Assembly: GCA_009746045.1 (NCBI GenBank)
Contig: RPFO01001432.1
Location: 1-59,169 of the forward strand
Origin: Mesostigma viride
Taxonomy: Eukaryota > Streptophyta > Mesostigmatophyceae > Mesostigmatales > Mesostigmataceae
DNA length: 59,169 bases
Reading direction: 5' to 3'
Positions 39,165 to 48,854 of the stretch are shown here, in pieces. Position 1 is the stretch's first letter. The number at the start of each line of letters is the position of its first letter. A program made the position numbers and the translations under genes. Below the pieces are notes generated by a model that searched no databases, was not told the DNA's origin, and saw only the letters and a list, made by a program, of their open reading frames with translations.

Positions 39165-41203
39165 AGGAACTAAAACAGATTTTAGTGTCACTATTATTAG
39201 AAGCAGGATTGATAGAGCCTAGTAACTCCCCCTACTCAGCTGGTGTCCTGTTAGTCCCTAAGCCAAATGGCAAGTTTCGTTTAGTTACTGATTATAGGAA
39301 GTTAAATGATATCACTGTGAAGTCTAAATACCCTCTACCTCGTATTGATGATATATTTAATAAGGTTAAAGGTTCTACCTGTTTCACTGTACTGGATTGT
39401 GCGGATGGTTTTTGGCAACTGCGTATAGCGCCCGAGGATTGTCATAACACCGCCTTTGCTACCCCTTTTGGTCATTATCAGTTTAGAGTAGCGGCTATGG
39501 GACTCTGTAATTCTCCTGCCTCTTTTCAAATGTTGATGAATGAAGTGCTTAGACCTGTTATGGGTAATTCTCACCTTCCCCAAGTGTCCTCTGATTTAAA
39601 GGATCCTTCCTTCTCCTCTGTTTCTTTAGCTGAGCACGATCGTTCTTGTGCTCAGGCTTACTTAGATGACATCCTTATTTACTCCCCAGATTTTGAAACG
39701 CACCTACGTGATTTAAAGAAAGTCTTAGAAATAATGTCTGAAAATTCTTTGTGGGCTCGCCGTGCTAAAGTTCGTTCTGGTAGGAGTGTACCATTTTTAG
39801 GACATGTTTTGTCAGATGCCGGTGTCGCTACCGACCCGGATAAAACTAAGTCAATTCAGGATTGGCCTACCCCTACCGACGTTAAAAGTGTACGTAGTTT
39901 CTTAGGGATTGCCTCTTACTATAGGCGTTTTATCCCTCGTTTCGCAACTATAGCAGCCCCTATCAATCATTTATTAAAGAAAGATATCCCCTTTGTCTGG
40001 AGTAGTGAGTGTCAGTCTGCTTTTCAGTGTTTAAAATCCCTACTCCTCTCTCCTCCCGTACTCATCCTACCCGATACTACCAAACCCTTTGTGGTAGCTA
40101 CAGACGCTAGTAAGGTAGCTATAGGGGGAGTCCTTCTCCAGGATCAGGGTCAGGGCTTACAGCCAATTGAGTATATCTCTAGGACAATGCTCCCCGCGGA
40201 GCGTAACTATCCTGTACACCAGCAGGAACTCTTAGCTGTGGTGTATTGTTGCCACGCGTGGCAGCACTTTCTTAAAGGTGCCCAATTTGATGTTTGTCTG
40301 AATGAACCCTGTGAGATAGATCCTTATAGATTAGTTATACAAACGGACCATCGTCCCCTTACCCATCTGCTCTCCCAACCCAACCTTACCCCTCGTCAAG
40401 CGCGCTGGATGGAGTTTTTAGCACAGTTTTCCCCTTTTAAACTTCAGTATGTTAAAGGTGTAGATAACATAATAGTACCTGATGCCCTCTCCCGCCGCGC
40501 AGATTGCTCCTTTTTCGAGGACTTAGATGTTCTCAATACTACTCTAGTTCCTACCACTATTGGTGTAACCCCTTATGGTGAACTGCCGGATGATGAATCT
40601 TATGCCTACCTCTTTCATACTGCTGTTCGCATGCCTGACCTCCTTTCTCACGTAGGGCTCTCTCTCCCGTGTGAGGCCCTTCCTGTGGTCTCTGTGGGGG
40701 GGGAGGGGAAAAATAAAATTTCTATACCGCTTAGCCATATAGCGACTAGGTCAGGAAAGTCCTATGATAACATAGTCCCTCTAGGACCTCCCCTTCTCTT
40801 TGGCAAGGCGGTAGGAGACCTCTTTAAACCTGATATAGATACTTCTGTAGCGATGCCTACCTCTGATCTTGAACGCCTTATCAGTAGATTTACGGCCACT
40901 GAGCCGGAAGCTTTAGCTGCCATTGCCTCCCATCCCCAACAGTTAGGCAGATACCCCTGTAAATTTGTAGGTGGGTTTTTATATGTGCAGATAACAGATT
41001 CTCCCCCTCAATGGCGCCTGTATGTCCCTCCTATCTGTCGCTCCTCCTTGCTTTTTGAGTTGCATGATTTAGCTGCTCACCAGGGCGGTAAACGGGTACG
41101 GGATTTGGTAACCCGTTCCTACTACTGGCCTTCCCTCTTAAAGGATGTAGATGAGTATGTTAGGACCTGCCAATCTTGTCAGGAAATGAAACCTAACAAT
41201 TAA
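39137..41203 (+). CDS. G2 reverse transcriptase, RNase H and integrase zinc domain
   Basis: One open frame of about 690 residues. RT: GLIEPSNSPYSAGVLLVPKP, LVTDYRKLNDITVKSKYPLP, FTVLDCADGFWQLRIA, FATPFGHYQFRVAAMGLCNS, then the catalytic YLDD (39659-39670). Then FLGHVLSDAGV and a SFLGIASYYRRFIPRFA connector. RNase H: VVATDASKVAIGGVLLQD, RNYPVHQQELLAVVYCCHAW, QTDHRPLTHLL (Asp-Glu-Asp). Integrase zinc site HDLAAHQGGKRVRDLVTRSY to TCQSCQ (HHCC). It ends with a stop after KPNN, just before the integrase core. This is a well-preserved Ty3-type pol with AT-ending codons. Confidence 0.9.
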   Translation: MYRMGPTELKELKQILVSLLLEAGLIEPSNSPYSAGVLLVPKPNGKFRLVTDYRKLNDITVKSKYPLPRIDDIFNKVKGSTCFTVLDCADGFWQLRIAPEDCHNTAFATPFGHYQFRVAAMGLCNSPASFQMLMNEVLRPVMGNSHLPQVSSDLKDPSFSSVSLAEHDRSCAQAYLDDILIYSPDFETHLRDLKKVLEIMSENSLWARRAKVRSGRSVPFLGHVLSDAGVATDPDKTKSIQDWPTPTDVKSVRSFLGIASYYRRFIPRFATIAAPINHLLKKDIPFVWSSECQSAFQCLKSLLLSPPVLILPDTTKPFVVATDASKVAIGGVLLQDQGQGLQPIEYISRTMLPAERNYPVHQQELLAVVYCCHAWQHFLKGAQFDVCLNEPCEIDPYRLVIQTDHRPLTHLLSQPNLTPRQARWMEFLAQFSPFKLQYVKGVDNIIVPDALSRRADCSFFEDLDVLNTTLVPTTIGVTPYGELPDDESYAYLFHTAVRMPDLLSHVGLSLPCEALPVVSVGGEGKNKISIPLSHIATRSGKSYDNIVPLGPPLLFGKAVGDLFKPDIDTSVAMPTSDLERLISRFTATEPEALAAIASHPQQLGRYPCKFVGGFLYVQITDSPPQWRLYVPPICRSSLLFELHDLAAHQGGKRVRDLVTRSYYWPSLLKDVDEYVRTCQSCQEMKPNN

Positions 41204-42398
41204 CGTAGGGCAGATAGCCGCGAGCCTAGGACCCTTCCTGATCCCATCATTCCGTGGGATTCCATTATGATGGATTTTGTAGGACCTTTTAGAAAGAATG
41301 ATAAGGGTAATGCTCAGATCCTTGTGTTTGTAGATCGCTTTACTCGTATGTGCCATCTCGTGCCTTGTCCCTTGGAACTCACCGCACGCGATTGTGCCCG
41401 CCTATCTATACCTCAATAATGTTTATAGATACCATGGTTTGAGTAGGCAGTCTATTTCTGATAAAGATAAGTTATTATTTACTTCTGATTTTTGGCAGCA
41501 GTTCTTCGCTGCTATCGGTACCAAGGTTACCTTCGGTACTGCCTACCACTCCTCCTCTTCTCATTTAGTAGAACGTTTTAATAGAGTAGTGGAAGAAGCT
41601 CTGCGGCACTATGTGAATGGCTCTGGGAGTGATTGGGAGGATTATCTATGTCTGGTAGAGTTTTCCCTTAACAATTGCCCTCAGGCCGCACATGGTTATA
41701 CGCCCTTCTTCCTAGATACAGGTAGACAACCCCTTACCCCTACCTCTCTCTTAGCCAGTCCTTTAAGGGACAAGGATGATGTGTCCCGGGATACCGTAGA
41801 AGGTGTGCAGGCGTTATTAGATAAGATGAAGAATGCCCACGACAACGCTGTTGCAGGGTACCATAGGGCGCAGGCCAAGTACCTTGCTAGGTTGCGTGCC
41901 TCATTAGATAGAAGAGCACCTGAGATAGAAATAGATAGGAGATTTAGTCTTAGTAGAAGGCCCTCGTGTTGGCCGATTCGCTCACAAGTTCGAGGCTGAA
42001 CTTAAAGTGAAACTCAGGCCCGCCTTCTTAGGACCCTTCCGTGTGTTGTCTAGAGTAGGTAATTTCTTGTATGAGATAGATATCCTTACCTCTTGGCAGA
42101 CCCATTCGCGCACCTTTCATAGAAGCCAGCTGAAGCTTTACCACCAAAGCACGTTCGCTGGTAGAGAGTTAGCCCCTGCCCCTTTAGAGCATAATCCTGA
42201 TACTGGTGAGGTAGAGGACGAGGTAGAGAGTATCGTGGCCCATATAGGGTCATTAAAAGAGGCCGTGGTACTCAACGCCAGTATAAGATTAAGTGGATGT
42301 ATGCTCGTAGCGAGGTCGATAAAGTCTGGTACACGGAGAGTGAGTTAGATGGGTGTAGTCGCCTTTTGCATGACTACAAAACCCTGCACCAGCTCTAG
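41204..42398 (+). pseudogene. G2 integrase core, C-terminal domain and chromodomain (frameshifted)
   Basis: Core fragments: SIMMDFVGPFRKND (first Asp), QSISDKDKLLFTSDFW (second Asp), then GTAYHSSSSHLVERFNRVVE (Glu), the D,D,E triad; then FSLNNCPQAAHGYTPFFL. After a frame change near 41960 comes KVKLRPAFLGPFRVLSRVGN, a GPF-type region. The end (42232-42398) reads SIVAH, RGHKRGRGTQRQYKIKWM, VDKVWYTESELDGCSRLL and HDYKTLHQL: a chromodomain with aromatic/KW core and W-x-x-E motif. Chromodomains direct integration to modified histones and define chromoviruses. At least four frame changes. Confidence 0.75.
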
Positions 42399-42475
42399 CT
42401 GTAGACCTTCTCCTCTTATGTTATTATGCCTGCTGTCGACGGGTGGTTGGTTGTCCCCTCCCCTCCGCAGCCGTC

Positions 42476-44760
42476 ATGGCGGAACCTACCCCTCCGATGG
42501 AGACCTTGCCGCCTACCCCTGATCCAGAGTTCTACTATGAGGTCCTTCCGGGCCGTTGGGTCTCCCGATCCAGCTACCCGGGTGGCCCAGTCCATCCTGC
42601 CCTTCAGGCTAGTCATGCTGCCTTGGTCCGTGCCGCCCTCTTCGGGGTCTCCTGGTTCGGGCCAGACCCCAATGAACCGCAGCAGTTGGTTGTTCATGGT
42701 TTTGACGACGCTGGGCACTGTCTTCTGGAGTGTGGGTCCCGCTGCCCTGCCTTGGGGCAAATCGGACGCCATTCTTCAGTGCCCTAGGATTTTCTCATAC
42801 CTGTCTACCCCTGTGGGCCGCTCCTGCCTCCGGGAGGTTTTCCCTTGGCTTCCGGCCGAGGGCGAAGCCGAGACAGATGAACACCCCTGTGACCTCCTGC
42901 GGGCGGTTGAATTTATGGAGATTGCGGATCAGTCGGCGGGGATGTTAGCACATGGCGATCCTTCCCCTGTGGATGCACCGGTAGAGACGCAGTACACGCC
43001 GGAGTATTCGGCCTCAGTCGCAGCGTCCTCCTCCTCCGTGTCGGCGCCTTCTCCTGTCCCGTCGTCACCACGGTCGACCCAGCGCGTGTCGGTGGAGCCG
43101 ACGCCTACCCCTCCGGGCGTGGATCGCGAGCCTGACCACCTTGCGGCTACTGTGTCTGCAATGCAGGCCCAGATCCAGTCCCTGGCCTCGGCATTCGGGG
43201 CCTTCATGGCGTCCCAGTCGCCTGCTTCAGTCGCGCCAGGTGTGGCGTCTGTTGCTGCTGTGCCACCTACCCCTCCTGTTGCCTCGGCGACTACGGCTTC
43301 GCCTGCGCCCCAGTGCGCGGCCCGCGGTCGCTGTGGTTTCGTCGGCTGTTGCGGCTCCTACGCCTCCTGCTGCCTCCGCGCCTGTGACCGCCGTACCTGC
43401 GCCTTCGCGCGAGTCCCCTGCGGTCGCGCCTGCCGTCGCTGCTTCCGAGCCTCCACAAGCTCCGTCGCAGCCATCGCGGGGCTTCTTTGGCGACACGAGT
43501 GGTCTTCCCAGGCTCTGGGAGGGTGGTCCCCCGCAGCGGGTTCCAGTGCCAGACTGGAGCCTGGATGGTAGCCAGTTTTATGGCAAGGTGCCTGTCCCCA
43601 CGGGCCCCATTTTCAACATGTGGCCTGAGGGTGCGCCTCCACCTGAGACCGGGGTGCCAGCTGCGGTGGCGGGTTCGTCGCGGTCTCCTTCGGCAGCGGG
43701 TCCATCGCGGCCTCCCGTGGCGCCGCGGCGCCCTCTGCGCCTGTGCAGGATCCTACCCCTGTTTCGGTTCCGGCCCCTTCAGCTCCGCGCTCTTTGGCTG
43801 CGGTTGTTAGGGCCAGCAGCATTGATCATCGTGCCCTCCGCGCTACCGACTCCTTAAGGGAGTTGTCCCAGGGCGACCGGGATCGGGCCCCCTCTGTGGT
43901 GCATGCTACACCGGAGTCGCGGGATTCGCCAGTTCCTGGGTACGGTATGTCTGCGATCGCCTGCCGACAGTGTGACCTGCCGCGCGTCGCCACTACAATA
44001 CGCTTCCGCGGACACCTTTTTCAGCGGGGAAAGTGCCCCCGGGCTTCCGGGGCAAATTCAGCAAGCGCTGCGGAACTTAGATACTAAAATTTCGTTTTTG
44101 GTTCGTACCGTACAGCCAATCATTTTGCGCCCGGATCAAATTGTGATCTGGGCACTGAACACGAAAATTTCAGCGGAACGTACGAAACACCAACGCAACT
44201 ACAGAAAATTTTCAGTGACGAAACTGTAGTACCGTGTACCCAAGCAAAATGTAGTAGGACTTCGCTAAATTCACGTTCGGAATTTTTCCCCGCAAGATTC
44301 CCCCGCAAGATTCCCCCGCACGATTCCCCCCCCTAGGTTCAGGCTCCAGTCGATGCTCGCCAAATGGCGCAAAAAAAGAAACATATGTTAAAATCAACGG
44401 TGCGAATCCTCGTTACCGCTCGGGTAACATTCTCACTCATTTCGCGTCTCCTACGAACCGTATTGTAGTGGCTGCCGAGCTGGCTATTTCGCCCATGTCC
44501 TATGGGTTCTCCCAGGTGTGTCGGGCGCCGCGTGACCGTAGCCTACCCGTTGATACCGATCGGCCTCCGTGCGACATGGTTGTTTTAGCAGATCCTGTGT
44601 TCCAGGGTGAGATCCTGGTTCGGCGAGTCCTGTATCGTTGGGCGCGGCGTCACAACGACTTGGACACCTACGGTGGTTACCAGTGGGCTTACCCTCCGCC
44701 TCTGGGCATTATGGCCTCAGATGCCCTTACGGTCGAGTATCCTGCGGTGCCTGGTGCTAC
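42476..44760 (+). pseudogene. G2 third ORF (ORF3), first part, env position
   Basis: It starts MAEPTPPMETLPPTPDPEFY at 42476, six bases after CCCTCCGCAG, a splice-acceptor-like site. The first region is compact (YYEVLPGRWVSRSSYPG, FFGVSW-type aromatic residues). After a frame change near 42710 it reads HPCDLLRAVEFMEIADQSAG, then a Pro/Ser/Ala-rich linker, a short coiled coil (HLAATVSAMQAQIQSLASAF), more Ala/Pro-rich sequence, and from 44468 a compact block (MAAELAISPMSYGFSQVCRA) up to the G1 insertion at 44760. Codons are strongly GC-ending, unlike G2 pol. No signal peptide or clear transmembrane segment is visible, so it is not an obvious envelope protein. I do not recognise the family. Confidence 0.55.
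44070..44440. other. AT-richer segment inside ORF3 of G2, probably an insertion
   Basis: Between a GC-rich coding stretch ending near QIQQALRNL and the resumed frame at 44468, the sequence becomes AT-richer and loses a sustained frame. It holds three tandem CCCGCAAGATTCCC units (about 44287-44330) and no recognisable ends. I cannot define its borders. Confidence 0.4.
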
Positions 44761-45344
44761 TGTTACGTCCCGGCCCTTTTGGTCGGACGTAACAATGGAA
44801 TAAATTACTAAGGCCTTGTGGCCGTTGTACTGAGTTGTATGGATATTGGCTATTGTACGAATTGGACTAGTTATTTTGGGTCCTAGGTTGACCTTTTAGG
44901 GGCCGGTGCAGTGGCGCCGCGCCAGTTCTGGGTCTGACGATGGTTCTAGACGTGGATCCTATAGTTGGGGGTCGATGTCGGCCCGGATCCTACGTGGAAT
45001 GTGTGAACCGGATTGGCTAGTCGGAATTGGTGTGTATCTGCGCCGCAACCCACCTAGGTGAAATTGGTCCGAGGACGAGAGTCTCGTCCTCTTGGTTTGA
45101 TGAATGATAAGTGCGAATACGCCTACACATTGAGCCCGGGGCAATTATCCATTTGTACTTGGTGTTGCTAGCCATTATAAGTGTGTACTAATTAGCTTGG
45201 CATCAAGCCCTGATGCCAGATATCTCACGACTCACGTCGTGAAGCGCAACCTACTTTAGGCTACCTTGAATTATTCCTAATTCCGGCAAGAAGGGTCTTT
45301 CGCTACGTAGCTCAGGCTAGGTGTGTCTGGGCTGGGACGTAACA
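44761..45344 (+). repeat. 5' LTR of G1
   Basis: TGTTACGTCC at the start, GGACGTAACA at the end. The first 34 bp are a hairpin whose arms are these same ten bases. A TATA-like ATTATAAG lies at about 45176. The 3' half carries the start of the transcript if the usual LTR layout holds. Confidence 0.92.
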
Positions 45345-45345
45345 C

Positions 45346-45360
45346 TGGTTATCGGAGGAA
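45346..45360 (+). promoter_or_regulatory. Primer-binding site of G1
   Basis: TGGTTATCGGAGGAA, one base after the LTR end. It is nearly the same as in G2 at the same distance. It marks where a tRNA would prime minus-strand synthesis. Confidence 0.6.
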
Positions 45361-46098
45361 ATGTGCTGGAAAGGTTAGCTAACTCTCGCGGAGAGGGTTG
45401 GTGAGCCAATTAGGATACCAAGGCTGAGTTTGACGTAGGTAGAGGTTCCGGAATTCAACGACTGCTGACTGGTCGGCGGCCAGCCCGTAAAGGGATTCAA
45501 CGACGACCTAGCCAGCAAGCGGCCAGTCTGGGATACTCGGCGGGGCTATAGCAATAGTCCTGTGGTGAGGTGCTATAAACGATAGCGTTCAGCTCTCCTG
45601 TTTTCAACGACACCTAGTGGCGGCCAGGGCCTGCCTTCAACGACACCGGGTGGTGGCCAGCTCAGGAGGATTTAATGTCATCGAATATGGTTCGTCCCCT
45701 AGATAGGATTCTTTCTTTGCAAGCGATGCCTGCGGAAGGCTAGCTGGCGTGCTCGCTTTCTCTCCGGGTTCGCACGCGTAGGGGTTCTCGTTATACGTGG
45801 TGCCTCTATAGGGTGTGAATGTCGTTGGTGCGAATGGAAGTTGCGGATGACGACCATTCGTTGTTTTACCTGTTGTGGGGGTGAATACCGTCGGGCTGTT
45901 GCCGACTGTGCTGACGGTGTTTACCTCCGTGTAATTGTTGTATAGCCCCTCTGCCGCGGAAGGCTGGGGGCGTGTGCTGTGCTACACTCCGTGCTCTCTC
46001 CTCGTTCGTTTAAGGTCACTGCACTTAGAGGTAGCCTGGGATTCCCCTTTCTCTCCTGCTTAATATTAAATTAATTAATTATAATGAAAATTTAAAAT

Positions 46099-46517
46099 TC
46101 GGGGTTCTTTGAACGGAGTTTCTTCTATACGTGAATGCGGGAACAAGAGGCCGCTGGATGAGCGGCTTATAGGTCGCAGTGTTTACTCGTAGCTGTTTGG
46201 CTAGAGCTTTTGTGATTAGTAGATGCAATATAGTGCATGGTTGAAAAATGAATTAAATAAAATGTGCGTTCCGCGCTTGGGTTGATTATACCCGGGCGGA
46301 ACGGGGCGTGAGGTGCAGTGCCCCTGAAAAGAACAACCTACGCATTATTTAATACTAGCCGTGCAGATTCGGGATATTCTACCCCCGGTCTGTACGGTTA
46401 GCGTCTTACTAGCATCCACTAAACATAAGGGTTTAATGACGTCAGTTAGCTAGGGATAAGGGAGGTTTTGCGACTAAAAGCCGCTCTGGCTGGTTTTGTC
46501 GGCCTCTTTCTTTGCTC
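46099..46517. repeat. 419-bp direct repeat in the G1 leader, copy 1
   Basis: Starts TCGGGGTTCTTTGAACGG and ends TTTCTTTGCTC. It is repeated at 47482-47900 with no difference that I could see. Noncoding. Confidence 0.85.
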
Positions 46518-47481
46518 GTTGTCGTTGCGGCGGCAGCCGCAGCTATGGGTGCTGCGGAGCAAAATCCCAAAAGCACTGGTTGCACTGGCCACTTGGCCAG
46601 TGGTGAGACTTCCAGTTGTTAACCGGCCAGGCGTAGTTCCTCGCCCGGTTAACTAAAAGAAAAGAAAAAGATTACCTCCGGTCCGCACCTTTTCCCCAGC
46701 TTGGGGTCTTTGGTGGGCCGGATGCCGTGACAGGTGCTCAACTGTCGCTTGGTCGGCCCAGTGCGCGAGCTGGTGCTCCGTACCTGGGGATGCTTGCACC
46801 CCGGGTTGGAGCCGGATGGCTGGCACTGGCGACCCGTGTCTCGGTCCGCGGCCTGCGGCTTTTTCTTCGGAAATTGCTGCTGGCCAGCAAACTTTGCAAT
46901 TGCCTTCCGCCGAGGGGGGGGTGGTTGGGGCTGGGGACGGCGATGGGAAAAGCGTCTAAGCTAGAAATTTTTTCCCCACGCATAGAAACCTCGGGGGGGA
47001 ATGCGGTCTTGGCTGAACGGACTCTCGTTCAGCCAGGTGCCTGGGGCTGTGGCCTCGGGCATCCGGGCTGGCGGGGCCTGGGCTAGGTCCACGTTTTTTC
47101 TCGAAGCACCCCGGGTCTATGGGGAGACGGCCATAGCGGTACCGACTCGGGGCCCCGAGAGGGGTCATGATAGGCTGGCCGTGCGCAATCGCAGTGCAAA
47201 TGCGCTGGGCCTTTTTGGGCCTGGCCATGCATCCACAGCCGCCGGGCACACGCCTCCCGATGTGGGGGGCTCCCGTTTTGCGGCAGGGCGGTCACTTGTG
47301 ACAACAAGCAAGGTGGAGTGCGGCTTCAAGGGAAAGCCAGGGCGGGGGTGATTGGGCAACGTACTTCATGAAGGGCCTTGAACGGCGTGCCTCCGGGCAT
47401 GTCAATTAGTGTCACATGTATGCTTCCACTTATTGTTTTAATGAAGATGCTGGTTTTTGTGGGAGCTACGTGGGACATGAA
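46518..47481. other. G1 leader segment between the two 419-bp repeats
   Basis: GC-rich, noncoding-looking. It ends with a 50-bp block (ATTGTTTTAATGAAGATGCT ... ACATGAA, 47432-47481) that recurs after the second repeat at 47926-47975. The pattern is repeat, middle, 50-bp block, repeat, 50-bp block. It fits a 1383-bp tandem duplication whose second unit later lost its middle. Confidence 0.6.
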
Positions 47482-47900
47482 TCGGGGTTCTTTGAACGGA
47501 GTTTCTTCTATACGTGAATGCGGGAACAAGAGGCCGCTGGATGAGCGGCTTATAGGTCGCAGTGTTTACTCGTAGCTGTTTGGCTAGAGCTTTTGTGATT
47601 AGTAGATGCAATATAGTGCATGGTTGAAAAATGAATTAAATAAAATGTGCGTTCCGCGCTTGGGTTGATTATACCCGGGCGGAACGGGGCGTGAGGTGCA
47701 GTGCCCCTGAAAAGAACAACCTACGCATTATTTAATACTAGCCGTGCAGATTCGGGATATTCTACCCCCGGTCTGTACGGTTAGCGTCTTACTAGCATCC
47801 ACTAAACATAAGGGTTTAATGACGTCAGTTAGCTAGGGATAAGGGAGGTTTTGCGACTAAAAGCCGCTCTGGCTGGTTTTGTCGGCCTCTTTCTTTGCTC
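47482..47900. repeat. 419-bp direct repeat in the G1 leader, copy 2
   Basis: Offset of exactly 1383 bp from copy 1. It is followed by a CCCACC run and the 50-bp block. Confidence 0.85.
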
Positions 47901-48015
47901 CCCACCCACCCACCCTTGTCTTGTTATTGTTTTAATGAAGATGCTGGTTTTTGTGGGAGCTACGTGGGACATGAACATTTTTTAATTGCAAGCCGCTGCC
48001 AGACTATGATGTAAC

Positions 48016-48357
48016 ATGCCTCGACGTAACAAATTAAATAAGGGTGGACAGTCTGGATTTCCTTACTATGCAGTAGCTCATGACGGAGATAAGGGTAGAC
48101 CGGCTATATTCTACAGTTGGAAGACTTGTGAGGAGCACATTAAAGATAAGATATTGTCTCTAGGCTCTAGTGCTAAGTGGAAAGGGTTTGACAACATTAC
48201 AGAAGCAGATAGGTTTGTTAGGGAACACATGCCATTGCCTGAGGGGATGCACACCACACGTGAATGCTCCAAGCCACCCACGCGCAGCAGTCAGGGGGAG
48301 GGGACAGCAGTTACAGTTACCTTCTCTCAGCTGACCATTGGCCCTAGCAAACAGTAG
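48016..48357 (+). CDS. G1 leader ORF with RNase H1-type hybrid-binding domain
   Basis: 113 residues from ATG 48016 to the stop, intact. MPRRNKLNKGG is basic; residues about 15-75 read FPYYAVAHDGDKGRPAIFYS, WKTCEEHIKDKI, SAKWKGFDNITEADRFVREH. The YYAV, GR-P-I-SW, C-Q/H-, KWKGF, A-F order is that of the RNase H1 N-terminal hybrid-binding domain (Cauli_VI family). The tail is Thr/Ser-rich. It lies between leader and gag, in its own frame, and matches the equivalent ORF of G2 (31425). In known proteins this fold binds RNA/DNA hybrid or double-stranded RNA; a role with the reverse-transcription intermediate is an inference. Confidence 0.8.
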   Translation: MPRRNKLNKGGQSGFPYYAVAHDGDKGRPAIFYSWKTCEEHIKDKILSLGSSAKWKGFDNITEADRFVREHMPLPEGMHTTRECSKPPTRSSQGEGTAVTVTFSQLTIGPSKQ

Positions 48358-48484
48358 AGGTTACTATTACTAGGTAGTAATACTAGGTTTTATATCTACA
48401 GATCCATAGCACGTGGTTGCTCTTTCTCTCTCTCGTCTTCCTGGGGAGGTGATGCCTGCTGTGTAAGGTACCGGTACGAGCACC

Positions 48485-48774
48485 ATGCCAACACGGTACC
48501 AAACAAGGAACGCCAGAGAGACAGAAGATGATCTTAGGGAGAGAGATTCAGATAATAGAGAGATAGAACCAGTAGACAACCACGAGCACGGTACAGAAGG
48601 GCTAGAGGTACCACCGCACGTCCAAGTAGAGACAGGTACAGGTGAGGTCATGGAGAGACCTGTGGAAGGCTCCCTACGATCCAGCTCTAGTTCCCCAGCG
48701 GATGGGGACCATCTAGACGCCTTAACCAGGCAGGAAGATGACAGAAGTGACCAAGAGATACTACCAGGGGACTC

Positions 48775-48821
<47 letters not shown>

Positions 48822-48822
48822 C

Positions 48823-48854
<32 letters not shown>

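Noticed and set aside
42476-44760. Envelope glycoprotein
   Set aside because: The position fits, but I see no signal peptide, transmembrane anchor or furin-like site, and the sequence is Pro/Ala-rich with a coiled coil.
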